Shown: positions 52,809 to 61,538, counted from the stretch's first letter. The stretch: 64,000 bases of DNA from Actinobaculum suis (GCF_900102025.1 NZ_FNAU01000003.1:62001-126000); one strand, 5' to 3'. The notes: generated by a model from the letters alone, not told the origin. Numbers and translations: made by a program.

Positions 52809-53637
52809 GGAAGCAGTCTCCCACAAAGATGTACGCACACTCGCCGTTGATTGCGGTGGTGGTGGTATCAAAACGACGTTGCTTGACGCCGGTGGCTTCC
52901 AAATTGGCCCCGCTCACCGCACCGAAGTGATCTATCCTTTCTCTCCCGAGGCGCTGCTGGAGATTATTGCCAGCGATACGGACTTTTTGGCGCAAGTTCC
53001 CGGCTTGGGGCGCGAGCCCGGCCTGCCCCTCTACGATCGGATTACCGTTGGTATGCCGGGTATGATTCGCCATGGCAAGGTGATTTACACGCCGCACTAT
53101 ATTCGCCGTTCCGGCCCGCATACCCGGATCGACCCGGAGAATGAGGCAGCGTGGAATGGTTTGGATATTCAGGCGGCTTTGGAAGAGCGTTTTGGCGTGC
53201 CCGCGCTGGTGATTAATGATTCGGAGGTTGCCGCGGCCGGGGTTATTTCCGGCGAAGGTTTGGAAGTGGTCCTCACTTTCGGTACCGGTTTAGGTTCCGC
53301 AATTGTTGACGACGGCGTACTTGCCCCGCACCTGGAAATTTCGCATGCACAAATGCGGTGGGGCCTTACTTACGACGACGTAGTGGGCGAAATTGAGCGG
53401 ATCCGCCTGGGAGATGCGGCATGGAGCCGGCGTGTGCTGCGCGCCGTGGATTCTCTGTTCCCCGTGATCCGGTGGGACAAGCTTTATATTGGCGGGGGCA
53501 ATGCTGCCCGGATTACTCCCACCGTGCGGGCTCGTTTTGATTCCCGCGTAACTTTCATTCCCAATGCGGCGGGTATGAATGGCGGGGTGCGAGCTTGGAG
53601 CCTGGCCCGCCGCCGCGAACGGCCCGCACGCGGGTAA
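52807..53637 (+). CDS. ROK-family sugar kinase, polyphosphate-glucokinase-like
   Basis: 276 residues. The ATP/phosphate loop is LAVDCGGGGIKTTLLD, the catalytic aspartate is in ALVINDSEVAAAG, and LTFGTGLGSAIV and the C-terminal YIGGGNAARI complete the ROK core. Length and the TFGTGLGSA stretch resemble actinobacterial PpgK. The PpgK block GHLEVGGKEAEE is not conserved here (SHAQMRWGLTYDD), so use of polyphosphate is doubtful. No Shine-Dalgarno precedes the ATG, which overlaps the start of truA on the other strand. Confidence 0.85.
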   Translation: MEAVSHKDVRTLAVDCGGGGIKTTLLDAGGFQIGPAHRTEVIYPFSPEALLEIIASDTDFLAQVPGLGREPGLPLYDRITVGMPGMIRHGKVIYTPHYIRRSGPHTRIDPENEAAWNGLDIQAALEERFGVPALVINDSEVAAAGVISGEGLEVVLTFGTGLGSAIVDDGVLAPHLEISHAQMRWGLTYDDVVGEIERIRLGDAAWSRRVLRAVDSLFPVIRWDKLYIGGGNAARITPTVRARFDSRVTFIPNAAGMNGGVRAWSLARRRERPARG

Positions 53638-53832
53638 ATAACAGTTCGCTAAGGCCAGCTTCCGAGAACGGCTGCACGCAGCTGACCAAAGCCCGCCTCC
53701 AAGAACACCCAGCACGCAGCTGACTAAAGCCCGCTTCCGGGAACGACCCGCCCGCAAAACAATAGCGACCGCCACGCCGATAATTATTTGGACTATAAGG
53801 TACACGCGCGGGGCGCGTAGCTTCAATAAAAT

Positions 53833-53877
53833 GTACACGCGCGGGGCGCGTAGCTTGGGAAAGCTACGCGCCCCGCG
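53833..53877. terminator. 16 bp hairpin between convergent ROK gene and rplQ, with an extra left arm
   Basis: CGCGGGGCGCGTAGCT (53840-53855) pairs with its complement at 53862-53877 around a 6-base loop. A 24 bp segment that contains the left arm (53833-53856) is also present 33 bp upstream (53800-53823). The free arm could compete for pairing. No U-run follows. Confidence 0.65.
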
Positions 53878-53896
53878 GACGTATCGCACTATTTAG

Positions 53897-53970
53897 TTAT
53901 TGCAACCACGCATTGGTTACTGCAACCACTCGTTGGTTATTGCAACCACGCGTTAGTTAGCTATTGCAAC
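53897..53970. repeat. 20 bp tandem repeats next to rplQ
   Basis: TTATTGCAACCACGCATTGG and variants occur at 53897, 53917 and 53937, with a partial fourth copy at about 53960. They end just before the rplQ stop. Confidence 0.8.
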
Positions 53971-53978
53971 CGTGTGCG

Positions 53979-54554
53979 CTACTTGGTTTCTTCCGTTTTT
54001 GCGGCTTCTGCCGGGCTATCTGCGCTGGGAGCGCTTTCGGCGCTCGGCGCCGATGCTGCAGATTCGGCCGACTCGGCAGATTCAGCAGATTCCGCGGATT
54101 CGGCAGATTCTGCGGATTCAGCGGCTGCGGCTTCTGCACGCGCGGCCTTCTCCGCTGCCTTTTCAGCTTCGCGGACTACTGCCTGCTTGGGCGAAACCTT
54201 TTCCGTGACCAGAGAGATAACGGCCATTGGGGCGTTATCACCGCGGCGGTTACCAATCTTAACGATGCGGGTGTAGCCGCCCTGACGTTCCGCGAACAGC
54301 GGGGCCAGTTCCTCGAAGAGGATATAAGCGGTCTCGCGATCCTTGAGCGTCTTCAGCGCCAGGCGACGATTGTGCGTATCACCCTTCTTCGCCTTCGTGA
54401 TGAGGCGTTCCATGTAGGGCTGCACCGTCTTGGCCCGCGCCAAGGTGGTACGGACGGACTTGTGGTGCACCAGTTCCTTGCACAAGTTCGCGATGATCTT
54501 GCGCTGATGCGAGGGGCTTCCGCCCAGACGCGGACCCTTCTTCGGTGTAGGCAT
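53979..54554 (-). CDS. rplQ: 50S ribosomal protein L17 with extended low-complexity tail
   Basis: 191 residues. The L17 core (1-120) is clear: MPTPKKGPRLGGSPSHQRKI, LARAKTVQPYMERLITKAKKG and YTRIVKIGNRRGDNAPMAVI. The tail of about 65 residues is rich in Ala, Glu and Ser, with seven consecutive (E)SA-type triplets, then SAPSAESAPSADSPAE. Actinobacterial L17 often has acidic or Ala-rich tails, but the regular repeat is unusual. It follows rpoA by 36 bp. Confidence 0.95.
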   Translation of the reverse strand: MPTPKKGPRLGGSPSHQRKIIANLCKELVHHKSVRTTLARAKTVQPYMERLITKAKKGDTHNRRLALKTLKDRETAYILFEELAPLFAERQGGYTRIVKIGNRRGDNAPMAVISLVTEKVSPKQAVVREAEKAAEKAARAEAAAAESAESAESAESAESAESAESAASAPSAESAPSADSPAEAAKTEETK

Positions 54555-54590
54555 TGTGTTCTCCTATAAAAATTCTTCGCCCGGGATTAT

Positions 54591-55580
54591 TTAGGCGTTA
54601 TCGCTGAACTGCATCCCGTAATCGTCGCTGTAGCTGAAGGCAGCACCGCTATCCTTGAGCGCCAAGTCCAGCTTGGCTAGTTCATCCTTGACATCTTCGA
54701 TCGACTTAGCGCCGAAGTTGCGAATATCAAGAAGATCTTCTTCGCTACGCTGTACGAGCTCACCAATGGTGTGGATACCTTCACGCTGCAGGCAGTTCTG
54801 AGAACGCGCCGGCAGGTTGAGGATCGTAATGGGACGTTGCAGATCAGAAGAACGCTGCTCTTGCACCGGAGCCGGACCGATCTCAATACCTTCTGCTTCT
54901 TCGTTCAGCTCCGTGGTGAGCCCGAAGAGCTCGACCAGGGTCTTACCGGCGGAAGCCAGCGCATCGCGCGGAGTAATCGAGGGCTTCACCTCAACATCAA
55001 TGACGAGGCGATCGAAGTCCGTACGCTGTTCCACACGCGTGGCCTCGACCTTGTAGGAAACCCGGACAACCGGCGAATAGATGGAATCGATCGGAATGCG
55101 CCCGATTTCGTCGTCGTCACCCTTATTCAGAGCCGCAGAAACGTAGCCGCGGCCGCGTTCTACAGTGAGATCGATTTCGATCTTGCCCTTTTCGTTCAAG
55201 GTGGCGATGTGCAGTTCCGGGTTGAGGATCTCAACGCCGGCCGGCGGTGTAATGTCTCCGGCCGTTACCTCACCCGGGCCCTGCTTGCGCAGGTACATCA
55301 AAACGGGTTCATCCTGTTCCGAAGAAACCACAAGTTCCTTCAGGTTGAGGATGATTTCCGCTACGTCTTCCTTCACGCCCGGAATGGTGGAGAACTCGTG
55401 GAGCACCCCGTCGATCCGGATGGAAGTAACTGCCGCGCCGGGGATCGACGACAGCAGGGTACGGCGTAGAGAATTACCGATGGTGTAGCCGAATCCAGGT
55501 TCCAACGGTTCGATCACGAACTTGGAGCGAAGCTCCGAGATCTGTTCTTCCTTGAGAACAGGACGCTGCGCAATGAGCAC
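54591..55580 (-). CDS. rpoA: RNA polymerase alpha subunit
   Basis: 329 residues from GTG 55580 ([12 protein letters not shown]), the normal actinobacterial start; GGGAAGGA lies eight bases upstream. The N-terminal assembly domain has [20 protein letters not shown] and [16 protein letters not shown]; the C-terminal DNA-binding domain has [20 protein letters not shown] and [18 protein letters not shown]. It lies 246 bp downstream of rpsK with no rpsD between them. Confidence 0.97.
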   Translation of the reverse strand: MLIAQRPVLKEEQISELRSKFVIEPLEPGFGYTIGNSLRRTLLSSIPGAAVTSIRIDGVLHEFSTIPGVKEDVAEIILNLKELVVSSEQDEPVLMYLRKQGPGEVTAGDITPPAGVEILNPELHIATLNEKGKIEIDLTVERGRGYVSAALNKGDDDEIGRIPIDSIYSPVVRVSYKVEATRVEQRTDFDRLVIDVEVKPSITPRDALASAGKTLVELFGLTTELNEEAEGIEIGPAPVQEQRSSDLQRPITILNLPARSQNCLQREGIHTIGELVQRSEEDLLDIRNFGAKSIEDVKDELAKLDLALKDSGAAFSYSDDYGMQFSDNA

Positions 55581-55826
55581 TTTGTATCCTTCCCGTAGGC
55601 GACCGCTATATGACGCCCACGCAAATCCTCGTAACACTCGGACCGGTTACGAGAAATAATCTGCACTACCCATGATTCTCGCGCTTTCCCAGGCCAGGCG
55701 CGGCAATAGTTGCCGCTACCCGCACTAAAGACGAAGCGAGATTGGGATGCTATAAAGTTTTTTCGATGTACTTCGGGGATATTTTCCAGCCGGCTGGCTG
55801 GAAAACTTACCCGGCGAAGTGCGGGA
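55581..55826. other. Spacer between rpsK and rpoA where many species carry rpsD
   Basis: 246 bp without a gene. A 10 bp hairpin TTTTCCAGCC-GGCT-GGCTGGAAAA (55782-55805) lies 22 bp beyond the rpsK stop. It could be an attenuator or processing site; a promoter for rpoA-rplQ probably lies further left. No remnant of S4 is readable. Confidence 0.55.
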
Positions 55827-56225
55827 TTAGACGCGGCGGCGCTTCGGCGGCCGGCAACCGTTGTGAGCCTGCGGAGTGACATCCTGAATGGAGGTCACTT
55901 CCAGACCGGTAGCGGTGAGCGAACGGATAGCCGTTTCGCGCCCCGAGCCCGGGCCCTTGACGAAGACGTCTACCTTCTTCATTCCCTGTTCCATCGCGCC
56001 GCGTGCGGCGGATTCGGCAGCCAGCTGGGCTGCGTACGGAGTGGACTTACGAGAGCCCTTGAATCCCATCTGCCCAGCGGAGGCGGAGGAGATAACCGCA
56101 CCCGTGGGGTCGGTAATAGAAACGATAGTGTTGTTAAACGTGGACTTAATGTGGGCCTGACCCTGTACCACGTTGCGGCGTGTAGCGCGGCGCGGACGCC
56201 GGGCCGCCGTTGACTGACGAGCCAT
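55827..56225 (-). CDS. rpsK: 30S ribosomal protein S11
   Basis: 132 residues. [41 protein letters not shown] and [20 protein letters not shown] are the family signature blocks. Small-subunit platform protein that contacts mRNA near the Shine-Dalgarno helix. It follows rpsM by 42 bp. Confidence 0.98.
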   Translation of the reverse strand: MARQSTAARRPRRATRRNVVQGQAHIKSTFNNTIVSITDPTGAVISSASAGQMGFKGSRKSTPYAAQLAAESAARGAMEQGMKKVDVFVKGPGSGRETAIRSLTATGLEVTSIQDVTPQAHNGCRPPKRRRV

Positions 56226-56267
56226 TTCTTCCTTCTTTCGAACTACTGCTATGCGAGTGGCAGGCCC

Positions 56268-56639
56268 TTAGGCCTTCTTCTTGCCGGCAACCGTGCGCTT
56301 CGGGCCCTTGCGGGTACGCGCGTTGGTCTTGGTGCGCTGGCCGTGCACGGGCAGGCCACGACGGTGGCGAATACCCTGGTAGCACCCGATTTCTACCTTG
56401 CGGCGAATATTGGCCTGCACATCGCGGCGCAGATCGCCTTCAATCATGTAGTGCTCGTTGATGTAGTTCGAGAGCGTCGCCAGCTGATCGTCCGTGAGGT
56501 CACGCACGCGCGTATCGGGGCTGATCCCCGTAGCGGCGAGCGTCTCATGGGAACGAGTGCGGCCGATGCCGTAAATGTATGTAAGCGCGATTTCTACCCG
56601 CTTCTCACGCGGGATATCGACGCCAGAGACACGTGCCAA
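56268..56639 (-). CDS. rpsM: 30S ribosomal protein S13
   Basis: 123 residues. [57 protein letters not shown] and a basic tail. It binds the head of 16S rRNA and contacts the P-site tRNA. Order infA-rpmJ-rpsM-rpsK is conserved in bacteria. Confidence 0.98.
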   Translation of the reverse strand: MARVSGVDIPREKRVEIALTYIYGIGRTRSHETLAATGISPDTRVRDLTDDQLATLSNYINEHYMIEGDLRRDVQANIRRKVEIGCYQGIRHRRGLPVHGQRTKTNARTRKGPKRTVAGKKKA

Positions 56640-56760
56640 TTTCTTAGCTCCTCATATCTGGCCGGAGGTATCCTGCATCGCCGTACTCGCACGTCTCAAA
56701 ACGCGAGCCCCGGCCTCCGGACCGGGGGTTGCTTCACAGCAGGCGATGCTTGAAAAAACG

Positions 56761-56880
56761 TCAGTTACCCTGACGCTGCTTATGCCGGGGATTTGCGCTG
56801 CAGATGACCATCACGCGCCCGTGGCGACGAATGATCTTGCAGCTGTCGCACATCCGCTTAACGCTCGGCTTGACCTTCAT
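56761..56880 (-). CDS. rpmJ: 50S ribosomal protein L36
   Basis: 39 residues, too short for most gene finders: [20 protein letters not shown], then [19 protein letters not shown]. The zinc ligands Cys11, Cys14, Cys27 and His33 are present, so this is the zinc-binding form. It has one extra residue in the C27-H33 loop and an added C-terminal Asn compared with the usual 37. It lies between infA and rpsM. Confidence 0.95.
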   Translation of the reverse strand: MKVKPSVKRMCDSCKIIRRHGRVMVICSANPRHKQRQGN

Positions 56881-56898
56881 CCTTGCTTCCCTCTGTAT

Positions 56899-57120
56899 TT
56901 ACTTATAGCGGTACACGATTCGCCCGCGGCTCAGATCGTAGGGAGTAAGCTCCACTACTACCCGGTCCTCCGGAAGAATCCTGATGTAGTGCTGACGCAT
57001 TTTGCCAGAAATATGGGCCAGCACTTCGTGCCCATTTTCCAGCTCGACCTTGAACATCGCATTGGGAAGCGCTTCTACAACGGTCCCCTCTACCTCGATG
57101 ACTCCGTCTTTCTTGGCCAT
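56899..57120 (-). CDS. infA: Translation initiation factor IF-1
   Basis: 73 residues, one OB fold: [39 protein letters not shown] and [19 protein letters not shown]. Binds the A site of the 30S subunit during initiation. GCGGAGGAT precedes the ATG. It is 18 bp upstream of rpmJ and 244 bp after map; that gap shows no clear promoter. Confidence 0.98.
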   Translation of the reverse strand: MAKKDGVIEVEGTVVEALPNAMFKVELENGHEVLAHISGKMRQHYIRILPEDRVVVELTPYDLSRGRIVYRYK

Positions 57121-57364
57121 GATCCTCCGCTATTACTCCTACCGCCCGCCTGCCGCGCACGGTACAGGCAGCCCGCCCGTAATTCCATTTTGGGCAAAAC
57201 GTACCGACCTCCCATACTACTAGGTTTCGCCCAGTGTTGAAAAGGTCGCAAACACATGTGGTCCATCACGGCATACAGTGCCTTCCAGATCGGGCAGAGG
57301 CGAGCTGGAGCCGTATGAAAACCAGCCCCACCGAATTAATCCGCGCGGGACCCACCCGCGAGGG

Positions 57365-58204
57365 TTAGTCCTCGAGCGGAACCGGAGTGATGCCGAAAGG
57401 CGCGAGGCCGGCTGCTCCCCCGTCGGGCTCATTGAGTACCCAAATGCCGCCCTTATGGAGCGCAACTTGTGATTCCCAATGGCAGGCATCCGAGCCATCA
57501 TTCGTTTTCGTGGTCCACCCGTCCGCTAACGTGTGATTGGCCTGGTCACCTTCGGTGAAAATCGGTTCGATGCACAGCACCATGCCGGGCCGCAAACGCG
57601 GACCGCGGGCCGCCGTCGCATAATTGAAAACATTTGGCGGTTCGTGCATCGCTTTCCCGATCCCGTGCCCCGTGAAATCTTCCACGATGCCCGGTTCAGG
57701 ATCTTGGGATGTTGCAAAATCGTCGATTGCTTCCCCAATATCACCTACATATTTTCCGGTAGCCATGGCCGCGATACCTACCCACATCGCTTGCCGAGTG
57801 AGTTCCGAAAGGCGTTCGCGCCGGGCAGTTACTTCCGGATCCCCACCAGGGATTACCACCGAATAGCAAGAATCTCCGTTCCATCCGTCAATCAGAGACC
57901 CGCAATCGAAGGAAACAATATCGCCCGGTTGCAAGATTTCGGTATCGCTGGGGATGCCGTGCACCACGGTGTCATTTACGGAAATGCAGGTTTGTGCCGG
58001 GTAATCGTAGTAGCCATAGAAGTTTGAAACCGCACCAGCGGCGTCTAGCACTTCTTTAGCGATCCGATCTAGCTCCCCGGTGGAAACGCCCGGTTTTGCA
58101 GCCGCCACGAGTTCTTTGTGGATCTGCCGGACAATCAGTGCCGCCCGCCGACACTTGCGGATTTCCTCGTTCGTTTTATATTGAATGCCGCTGCGGCTTC
58201 TCAT
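57365..58204 (-). CDS. map: Methionine aminopeptidase, type I
   Basis: 279 residues. Removes the initiator methionine. Metal ligands are in VSFDCGSLIDGWNGDS (two aspartates), GHGIGKAMHEPP (histidine), CIEPIF (glutamate) and the final glutamate in HWESQVAL. GAGGAAAAG precedes ATG 58204. It sits between adk and infA; the 252 bp before it holds repeats and the adk hairpin, so it may have its own promoter. Confidence 0.97.
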   Translation of the reverse strand: MRSRSGIQYKTNEEIRKCRRAALIVRQIHKELVAAAKPGVSTGELDRIAKEVLDAAGAVSNFYGYYDYPAQTCISVNDTVVHGIPSDTEILQPGDIVSFDCGSLIDGWNGDSCYSVVIPGGDPEVTARRERLSELTRQAMWVGIAAMATGKYVGDIGEAIDDFATSQDPEPGIVEDFTGHGIGKAMHEPPNVFNYATAARGPRLRPGMVLCIEPIFTEGDQANHTLADGWTTKTNDGSDACHWESQVALHKGGIWVLNEPDGGAAGLAPFGITPVPLED

Positions 58205-58224
58205 CTTTTCCTCTTCTACCTCTG

Positions 58225-58338
58225 CGCTGTTTTTGACTTCTGCGGTACTTGTACTTCTGCGGTACTTCTGCTTGTGCGGTACTTCTACTTGCGCGGTACT
58301 GGTACTTCTGCGGTACTTCTATTTGTGCGGTTGGCGTT
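58225..58338. repeat. Degenerate repeats built on TACTTCTGCGGTAC upstream of map
   Basis: Seven imperfect copies of (G/A)GTAC-TTCT-GCGGTACTTCT-type units, spaced 12-21 bp, fill most of the map upstream region. They may overlap its promoter. Confidence 0.65.
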
Positions 58339-58388
58339 TGTATAGCTTTCCGCGCACCGCTACCGAAAATATTTTTATCTACCAGCCA

Positions 58389-58436
58389 CTTATGCGGAAA
58401 CGGCCGCGCCCCGAGGCGCGGCCGTTTCCGCATAAG
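58389..58436. terminator. 22 bp perfect hairpin after adk
   Basis: Arms 58389-58410 and 58415-58436 are perfectly complementary with a CCGA loop. It is 20 bp past the adk stop. Leftwards a U-poor stretch follows, so it may be a transcript-end stabiliser or Rho-related terminator rather than a classical intrinsic one. Confidence 0.75.
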
Positions 58437-58456
58437 CCAAAATTCATCCTCGTTGT

Positions 58457-59029
58457 TTAGCCAAGGAAATCCTGGAGAGCAGTTTCGATGCGCTGGGTGG
58501 TTTCGGCAATCCCGGCCCCACCATCGATCCGTACTACCAGCCCGCGCGCCGCGTAGGCGTCAACGATCGGCTGGGTTTCCTGATGGTAGACCTCGAGCCG
58601 GTGACGGATTACTTCCTCGGTATCATCGGCCCGGTTTTGTTGCTTGGCCCGGCCCAGCAAGCGCCGAACCACTACGTCGTCGTCCACATCGAGCATGATT
58701 ACCGCATCGATCTTGGTTTCGCCGAGCATTTCATCCAGGGCATCAACCTGCGCGAGATTACGCGGGTAGCCATCGAGGAGGAAGCCCCCGGCGGCGTCGT
58801 CTTCGGCAATGCGCTCTGCCACCATGCGGTTGGTGACCTCATCGGGCACCAGCGCACCACGTTCCGAATAGGAAGCGGCGAGTTTACCGAGCTCGTCTTG
58901 CGCGGCCGCGTGAGCGCGGAAAAGATCACCGGTAGAAATTGCGGGAATGCCCCGCCGTTCTGCAATACCTTTCGCCTGCGTGCCCTTCCCCGCTCCGGGT
59001 GGACCCACGATAATCAGTCGATACGCCAT
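58457..59029 (-). CDS. adk: Adenylate kinase
   Basis: 190 residues, the short-lid form. P-loop IIVGPPGAGKGTQAKGIAER, AMP-site PAISTGDLFRAH, and the GYPRNLAQVDALDEML and LEVYHQETQPI blocks are clear. No zinc cysteines in the lid. GAAGGA precedes ATG 59029. It follows secY by 113 bp, the usual order. Confidence 0.97.
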   Translation of the reverse strand: MAYRLIIVGPPGAGKGTQAKGIAERRGIPAISTGDLFRAHAAAQDELGKLAASYSERGALVPDEVTNRMVAERIAEDDAAGGFLLDGYPRNLAQVDALDEMLGETKIDAVIMLDVDDDVVVRRLLGRAKQQNRADDTEEVIRHRLEVYHQETQPIVDAYAARGLVVRIDGGAGIAETTQRIETALQDFLG

Positions 59030-59142
59030 GTTTCGTCCTTCTACTGCTATTTCTTTTACCAGCGGCCACCACGCGCGTAGCTTCCGCCAGAAACAACCCC
59101 AGCTCGCATCCCGAGCCTGCGCGCAAAGCTTTTCCAGCGAAG

Positions 59143-60447
59143 CTACTTGCGGCTATTATTGCCGGAAAGGAAGCCTTCGTAGTGCCGCTGCTGGAGCTGG
59201 GCGTTGATGTCCTTGACGGTCTGCAAGCCCACACCCACGAGAATCATGATGGATGTGCCGCCGAAACCGGACTGGTGAATACCGAGCGCCGCAAAAAGCA
59301 AAATCGGAATCAGCGCGACGATCGCCAGGTAAGTAGCGCCCACCCAGGTGAGGCGGTTGGAAACGAAGTGCAAGTATTCTGCCGTCGGCCGGCCCGCGCG
59401 CACGCCCGGAATGAAACCGCCGTAGCGTTTCATATTATCCGCCACTTCTTCCGTATCGAAAGCAATCGACGTGTAGAAGAAGGTGAAGAAGAACGTGAGG
59501 AGGGCATAGCAAAGAATATAGGCCCAACCGCTTTGCGTGAAGTTGCGTTGGATCCACTGCACCCAGCCGGCCTCCGGACTGCCGAAGGTGGAAATCATGT
59601 TGGGGAGCATCAAAATCGAAGACGCGAAAATTACTGGAATAACGTTCGCCATATTGATCTTGATGGGCAGGTACGTCGTCGAACCGCCGTAGGTGCGCCG
59701 GCCAATAACGCGCTTCGCGTACTGGACCGGGATGCGCCGCTGCGACTGCTCCACGAAAGTAACCACGAGTGTGATCACCAGGAATACCGCCACCACGAGG
59801 GCAACCGTGCCCCAGCCGTGGGTTTGCAAGATGCCGCCAAGCAGGCCCGGGAATCCGGCGCAAATACCGGTGAAGATCAGGATCGACATGCCGTTACCCA
59901 CGCCGCGTTCAGTAATCAGTTCGGCCATCCACATGATCAGGCCGGTGCCGGCCGTCATGGCAAGAATGGTCATCGTGTACGTCCACCACGTAGCGTCTGG
60001 GATAACGTCCAGGTTGCATCCCTGGAAAATGGTGTAGTTAGCGGTGGAAACAACGACGGCCGACTGCAAGAGTGCCAGCCCGATGGTCAAATACCGCGTG
60101 TACTCCGTAAGTTTGGCCTGCCCGGTTTGACCTTCTTTGTGGAGCTCTTGGAAACGCGGAATCACCACGCGCAAGAGTTGCACAATAATCGACGCCGTAA
60201 TGTAGGGCATGATCCCGAGTGCGAAGATCGACAGGTGCATCATGGCCCCGCCGGAGAACAGGTTCATCATCGAGACGAGGTCGTTCGTACCGGCCTGGGT
60301 CGAAAGGCACTGGCGCACGTTCGAGAGGCTCACGAAGGGAGCCGGAACAAAGCTTCCGAGGCGGTAAATCACCATGATGAACATGGTGAAGAGAAGCTTA
60401 TTGCGCAAGTCTGGCGTGCGGAACGCCGCTGCAAAGGCCTTAATCAA
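59143..60447 (-). CDS. secY: Protein translocase subunit SecY
   Basis: 434 residues with ten hydrophobic helices, the channel of the Sec translocon. It starts MIKAFAAAFRTPDLRNKLLF. MNLFSGGAMMHLSIFALGIMP, the plug-region segments, QRRIPVQYAKRVIGRR and the C-terminal FIPGVRAGRPTAEYL are typical. The start codon is TTG at 60445-60447 with TGGAGGAA immediately before it. A hairpin and repeats separate it from rplO, so it probably starts a new transcript. Confidence 0.97.
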   Translation of the reverse strand: MIKAFAAAFRTPDLRNKLLFTMFIMVIYRLGSFVPAPFVSLSNVRQCLSTQAGTNDLVSMMNLFSGGAMMHLSIFALGIMPYITASIIVQLLRVVIPRFQELHKEGQTGQAKLTEYTRYLTIGLALLQSAVVVSTANYTIFQGCNLDVIPDATWWTYTMTILAMTAGTGLIMWMAELITERGVGNGMSILIFTGICAGFPGLLGGILQTHGWGTVALVVAVFLVITLVVTFVEQSQRRIPVQYAKRVIGRRTYGGSTTYLPIKINMANVIPVIFASSILMLPNMISTFGSPEAGWVQWIQRNFTQSGWAYILCYALLTFFFTFFYTSIAFDTEEVADNMKRYGGFIPGVRAGRPTAEYLHFVSNRLTWVGATYLAIVALIPILLFAALGIHQSGFGGTSIMILVGVGLQTVKDINAQLQQRHYEGFLSGNNSRK

Positions 60448-60876
60448 GGTTCCTCCAGATGGTGCGAGCCCGGGCTCGCCTCGTTTGTGCCCGCGAGGGC
60501 CAATATTTCACGTGACGCATTGCGTTTGCTTGCCGCGTGATGACTGGCAGTCTACTACCTGACGGTAGCACGCGCGGAAAGCATGCCTTGGCCATGATAA
60601 CCGCGACTTTCCGGATTCGCACTCACACAGCGAAAACTGTGCCTGAGCGCTCACCGAGGCGGCACGCTGTATAGCCATATCCACAATACGTATATAGGAC
60701 TGGGGCCCCGCACTTTCAGTTGTGCGGGGCCCCAGTGCCGTACCGAACTACGCGCGAACGTAATTCGGTGAGAAGTGCCTGAAGCACTTATCTATTGCGC
60801 TGCTGTTGCTGTTTGTTCGGCTGCGTTGCGTGTTACCGAACCGATTGTTCGGCCGCGCTTTGCGATACCGAACCGC
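60448..60876. other. Spacer between rplO and secY with terminator-like hairpin and rplO-tail copies
   Basis: 429 bp without a gene, unusual inside the otherwise compact spc region. From right to left it holds two non-coding copies of the rplO 3' end, the hairpin 60699-60736 and the secY upstream region. No unambiguous promoter boxes were found. Confidence 0.65.
60699..60736. terminator. Hairpin between rplO and secY
   Basis: A perfect 14 bp stem ACTGGGGCCCCGCA with TGCGGGGCCCCAGT (60699-60712 and 60723-60736) and a 10-base loop. Leftwards it is followed by CCTATATACG, not a U-run. It likely separates the spc ribosomal-protein transcript from secY-adk. Confidence 0.7.
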
Positions 60877-60908
60877 TTATTCGGCCGCGTTGAGCGTTAC
60901 CGAACCGC
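60813..60908. repeat. Three 32 bp tandem copies of the rplO 3' end
   Basis: Units start at 60813, 60845 and 60877 with an exact 32 bp period; consensus TTRTTCGGCCGCGTTGCG plus TTACCGAACCGC. The third copy encodes the last residues of L15 (GSVTLNAAE) and its stop TAA at 60877-60879. The other two are non-coding. The period is not a multiple of three. Confidence 0.92.
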
Positions 60909-61356
60909 CAGCTGCTTCGATCTTCGACTTTGCCGATCCGGAGCAGGCATCTACGGTCACGTCTACCTTGACCGAGATTTCGCCTTCGCCGAGGACCTTG
61001 ACGAGTTCGTTCTTGCGAACCGCGCCCTTGGCTACGAGATCGGGAATCGTGACCGTGCCGCCCTCCGGGAAGAGTTCGGCGAGCAGCCCAACATTGACAA
61101 CCTGGTATTCCTTGCGGAACGGGTTCTTGAAGCCACGCAGCTTGGGCAGGCGCATGTGCAGTGGCATCTGGCCACCTTCGAAGCCTGGCCGTACTGTATT
61201 ACGCGCCTTCGTACCCTTCGTTCCCCGCCCAGCGGTCTTACCCTTGGAGGCCTCACCGCGGCCTACGCGGGTACGAGACTTGTTGGATCCGGGGGCCGGA
61301 CGCAGGTCGTGGATCTTGAGAATCTGGGGCTCTTCGGCCGGATTCTTTTCTGCCAT
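60877..61356 (-). CDS. rplO: 50S ribosomal protein L15
   Basis: 159 residues. [20 protein letters not shown]-like N-terminus, [31 protein letters not shown] and the C-terminal [20 protein letters not shown] are typical. The final codons lie in a 32 bp repeat that continues outside the gene. Directly after rpmD, with 2 bp between stop and start. Confidence 0.97.
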   Translation of the reverse strand: MAEKNPAEEPQILKIHDLRPAPGSNKSRTRVGRGEASKGKTAGRGTKGTKARNTVRPGFEGGQMPLHMRLPKLRGFKNPFRKEYQVVNVGLLAELFPEGGTVTIPDLVAKGAVRKNELVKVLGEGEISVKVDVTVDACSGSAKSKIEAAGGSVTLNAAE

Positions 61357-61358
61357 CG

Positions 61359-61538
61359 CTACGCCTCCTCTACTTCTACGAGATGCGCGACCACGCGAAG
61401 AATACCGCGAATGATCGGGGTATCTTCATGTTCCACGCTCTGGCCGATCTTCCGCAGTCCGAGCGTGCGGAGGTTCTCCCGCTGCCGTTCGTTCTGCCCA
61501 ACCGTGCCCCTGACCTGAGTGATCTTTAGCTTTGCCAT
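61359..61538 (-). CDS. rpmD: 50S ribosomal protein L30
   Basis: 59 residues: [20 protein letters not shown], then [19 protein letters not shown] and [18 protein letters not shown]. This is the usual length and sequence type. ATG 61538 overlaps the TAA of rpsE by one base (TAATG), and rplO starts two bases after its stop, so all three are coupled. Confidence 0.96.
   Translation of the reverse strand: MAKLKITQVRGTVGQNERQRENLRTLGLRKIGQSVEHEDTPIIRGILRVVAHLVEVEEA

Larger units (their letters stand above)
53638..53978. other. Spacer between the ROK gene and rplQ, with hairpin and two repeat families
   Basis: 341 bp without a gene between convergent genes. Holds the duplicated arm and hairpin at 53800-53877 and the 20 bp repeats at 53897-53956. 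The left part has degenerate repeats of the form CCGCTTCCGGGAACGACC and CTGACTAAAGCC. Confidence 0.6.

Noticed and set aside
59182-60540. 452-codon open frame opposite secY
   Set aside because: Antisense of a well-supported membrane protein; highly charged translation typical of a shadow frame.
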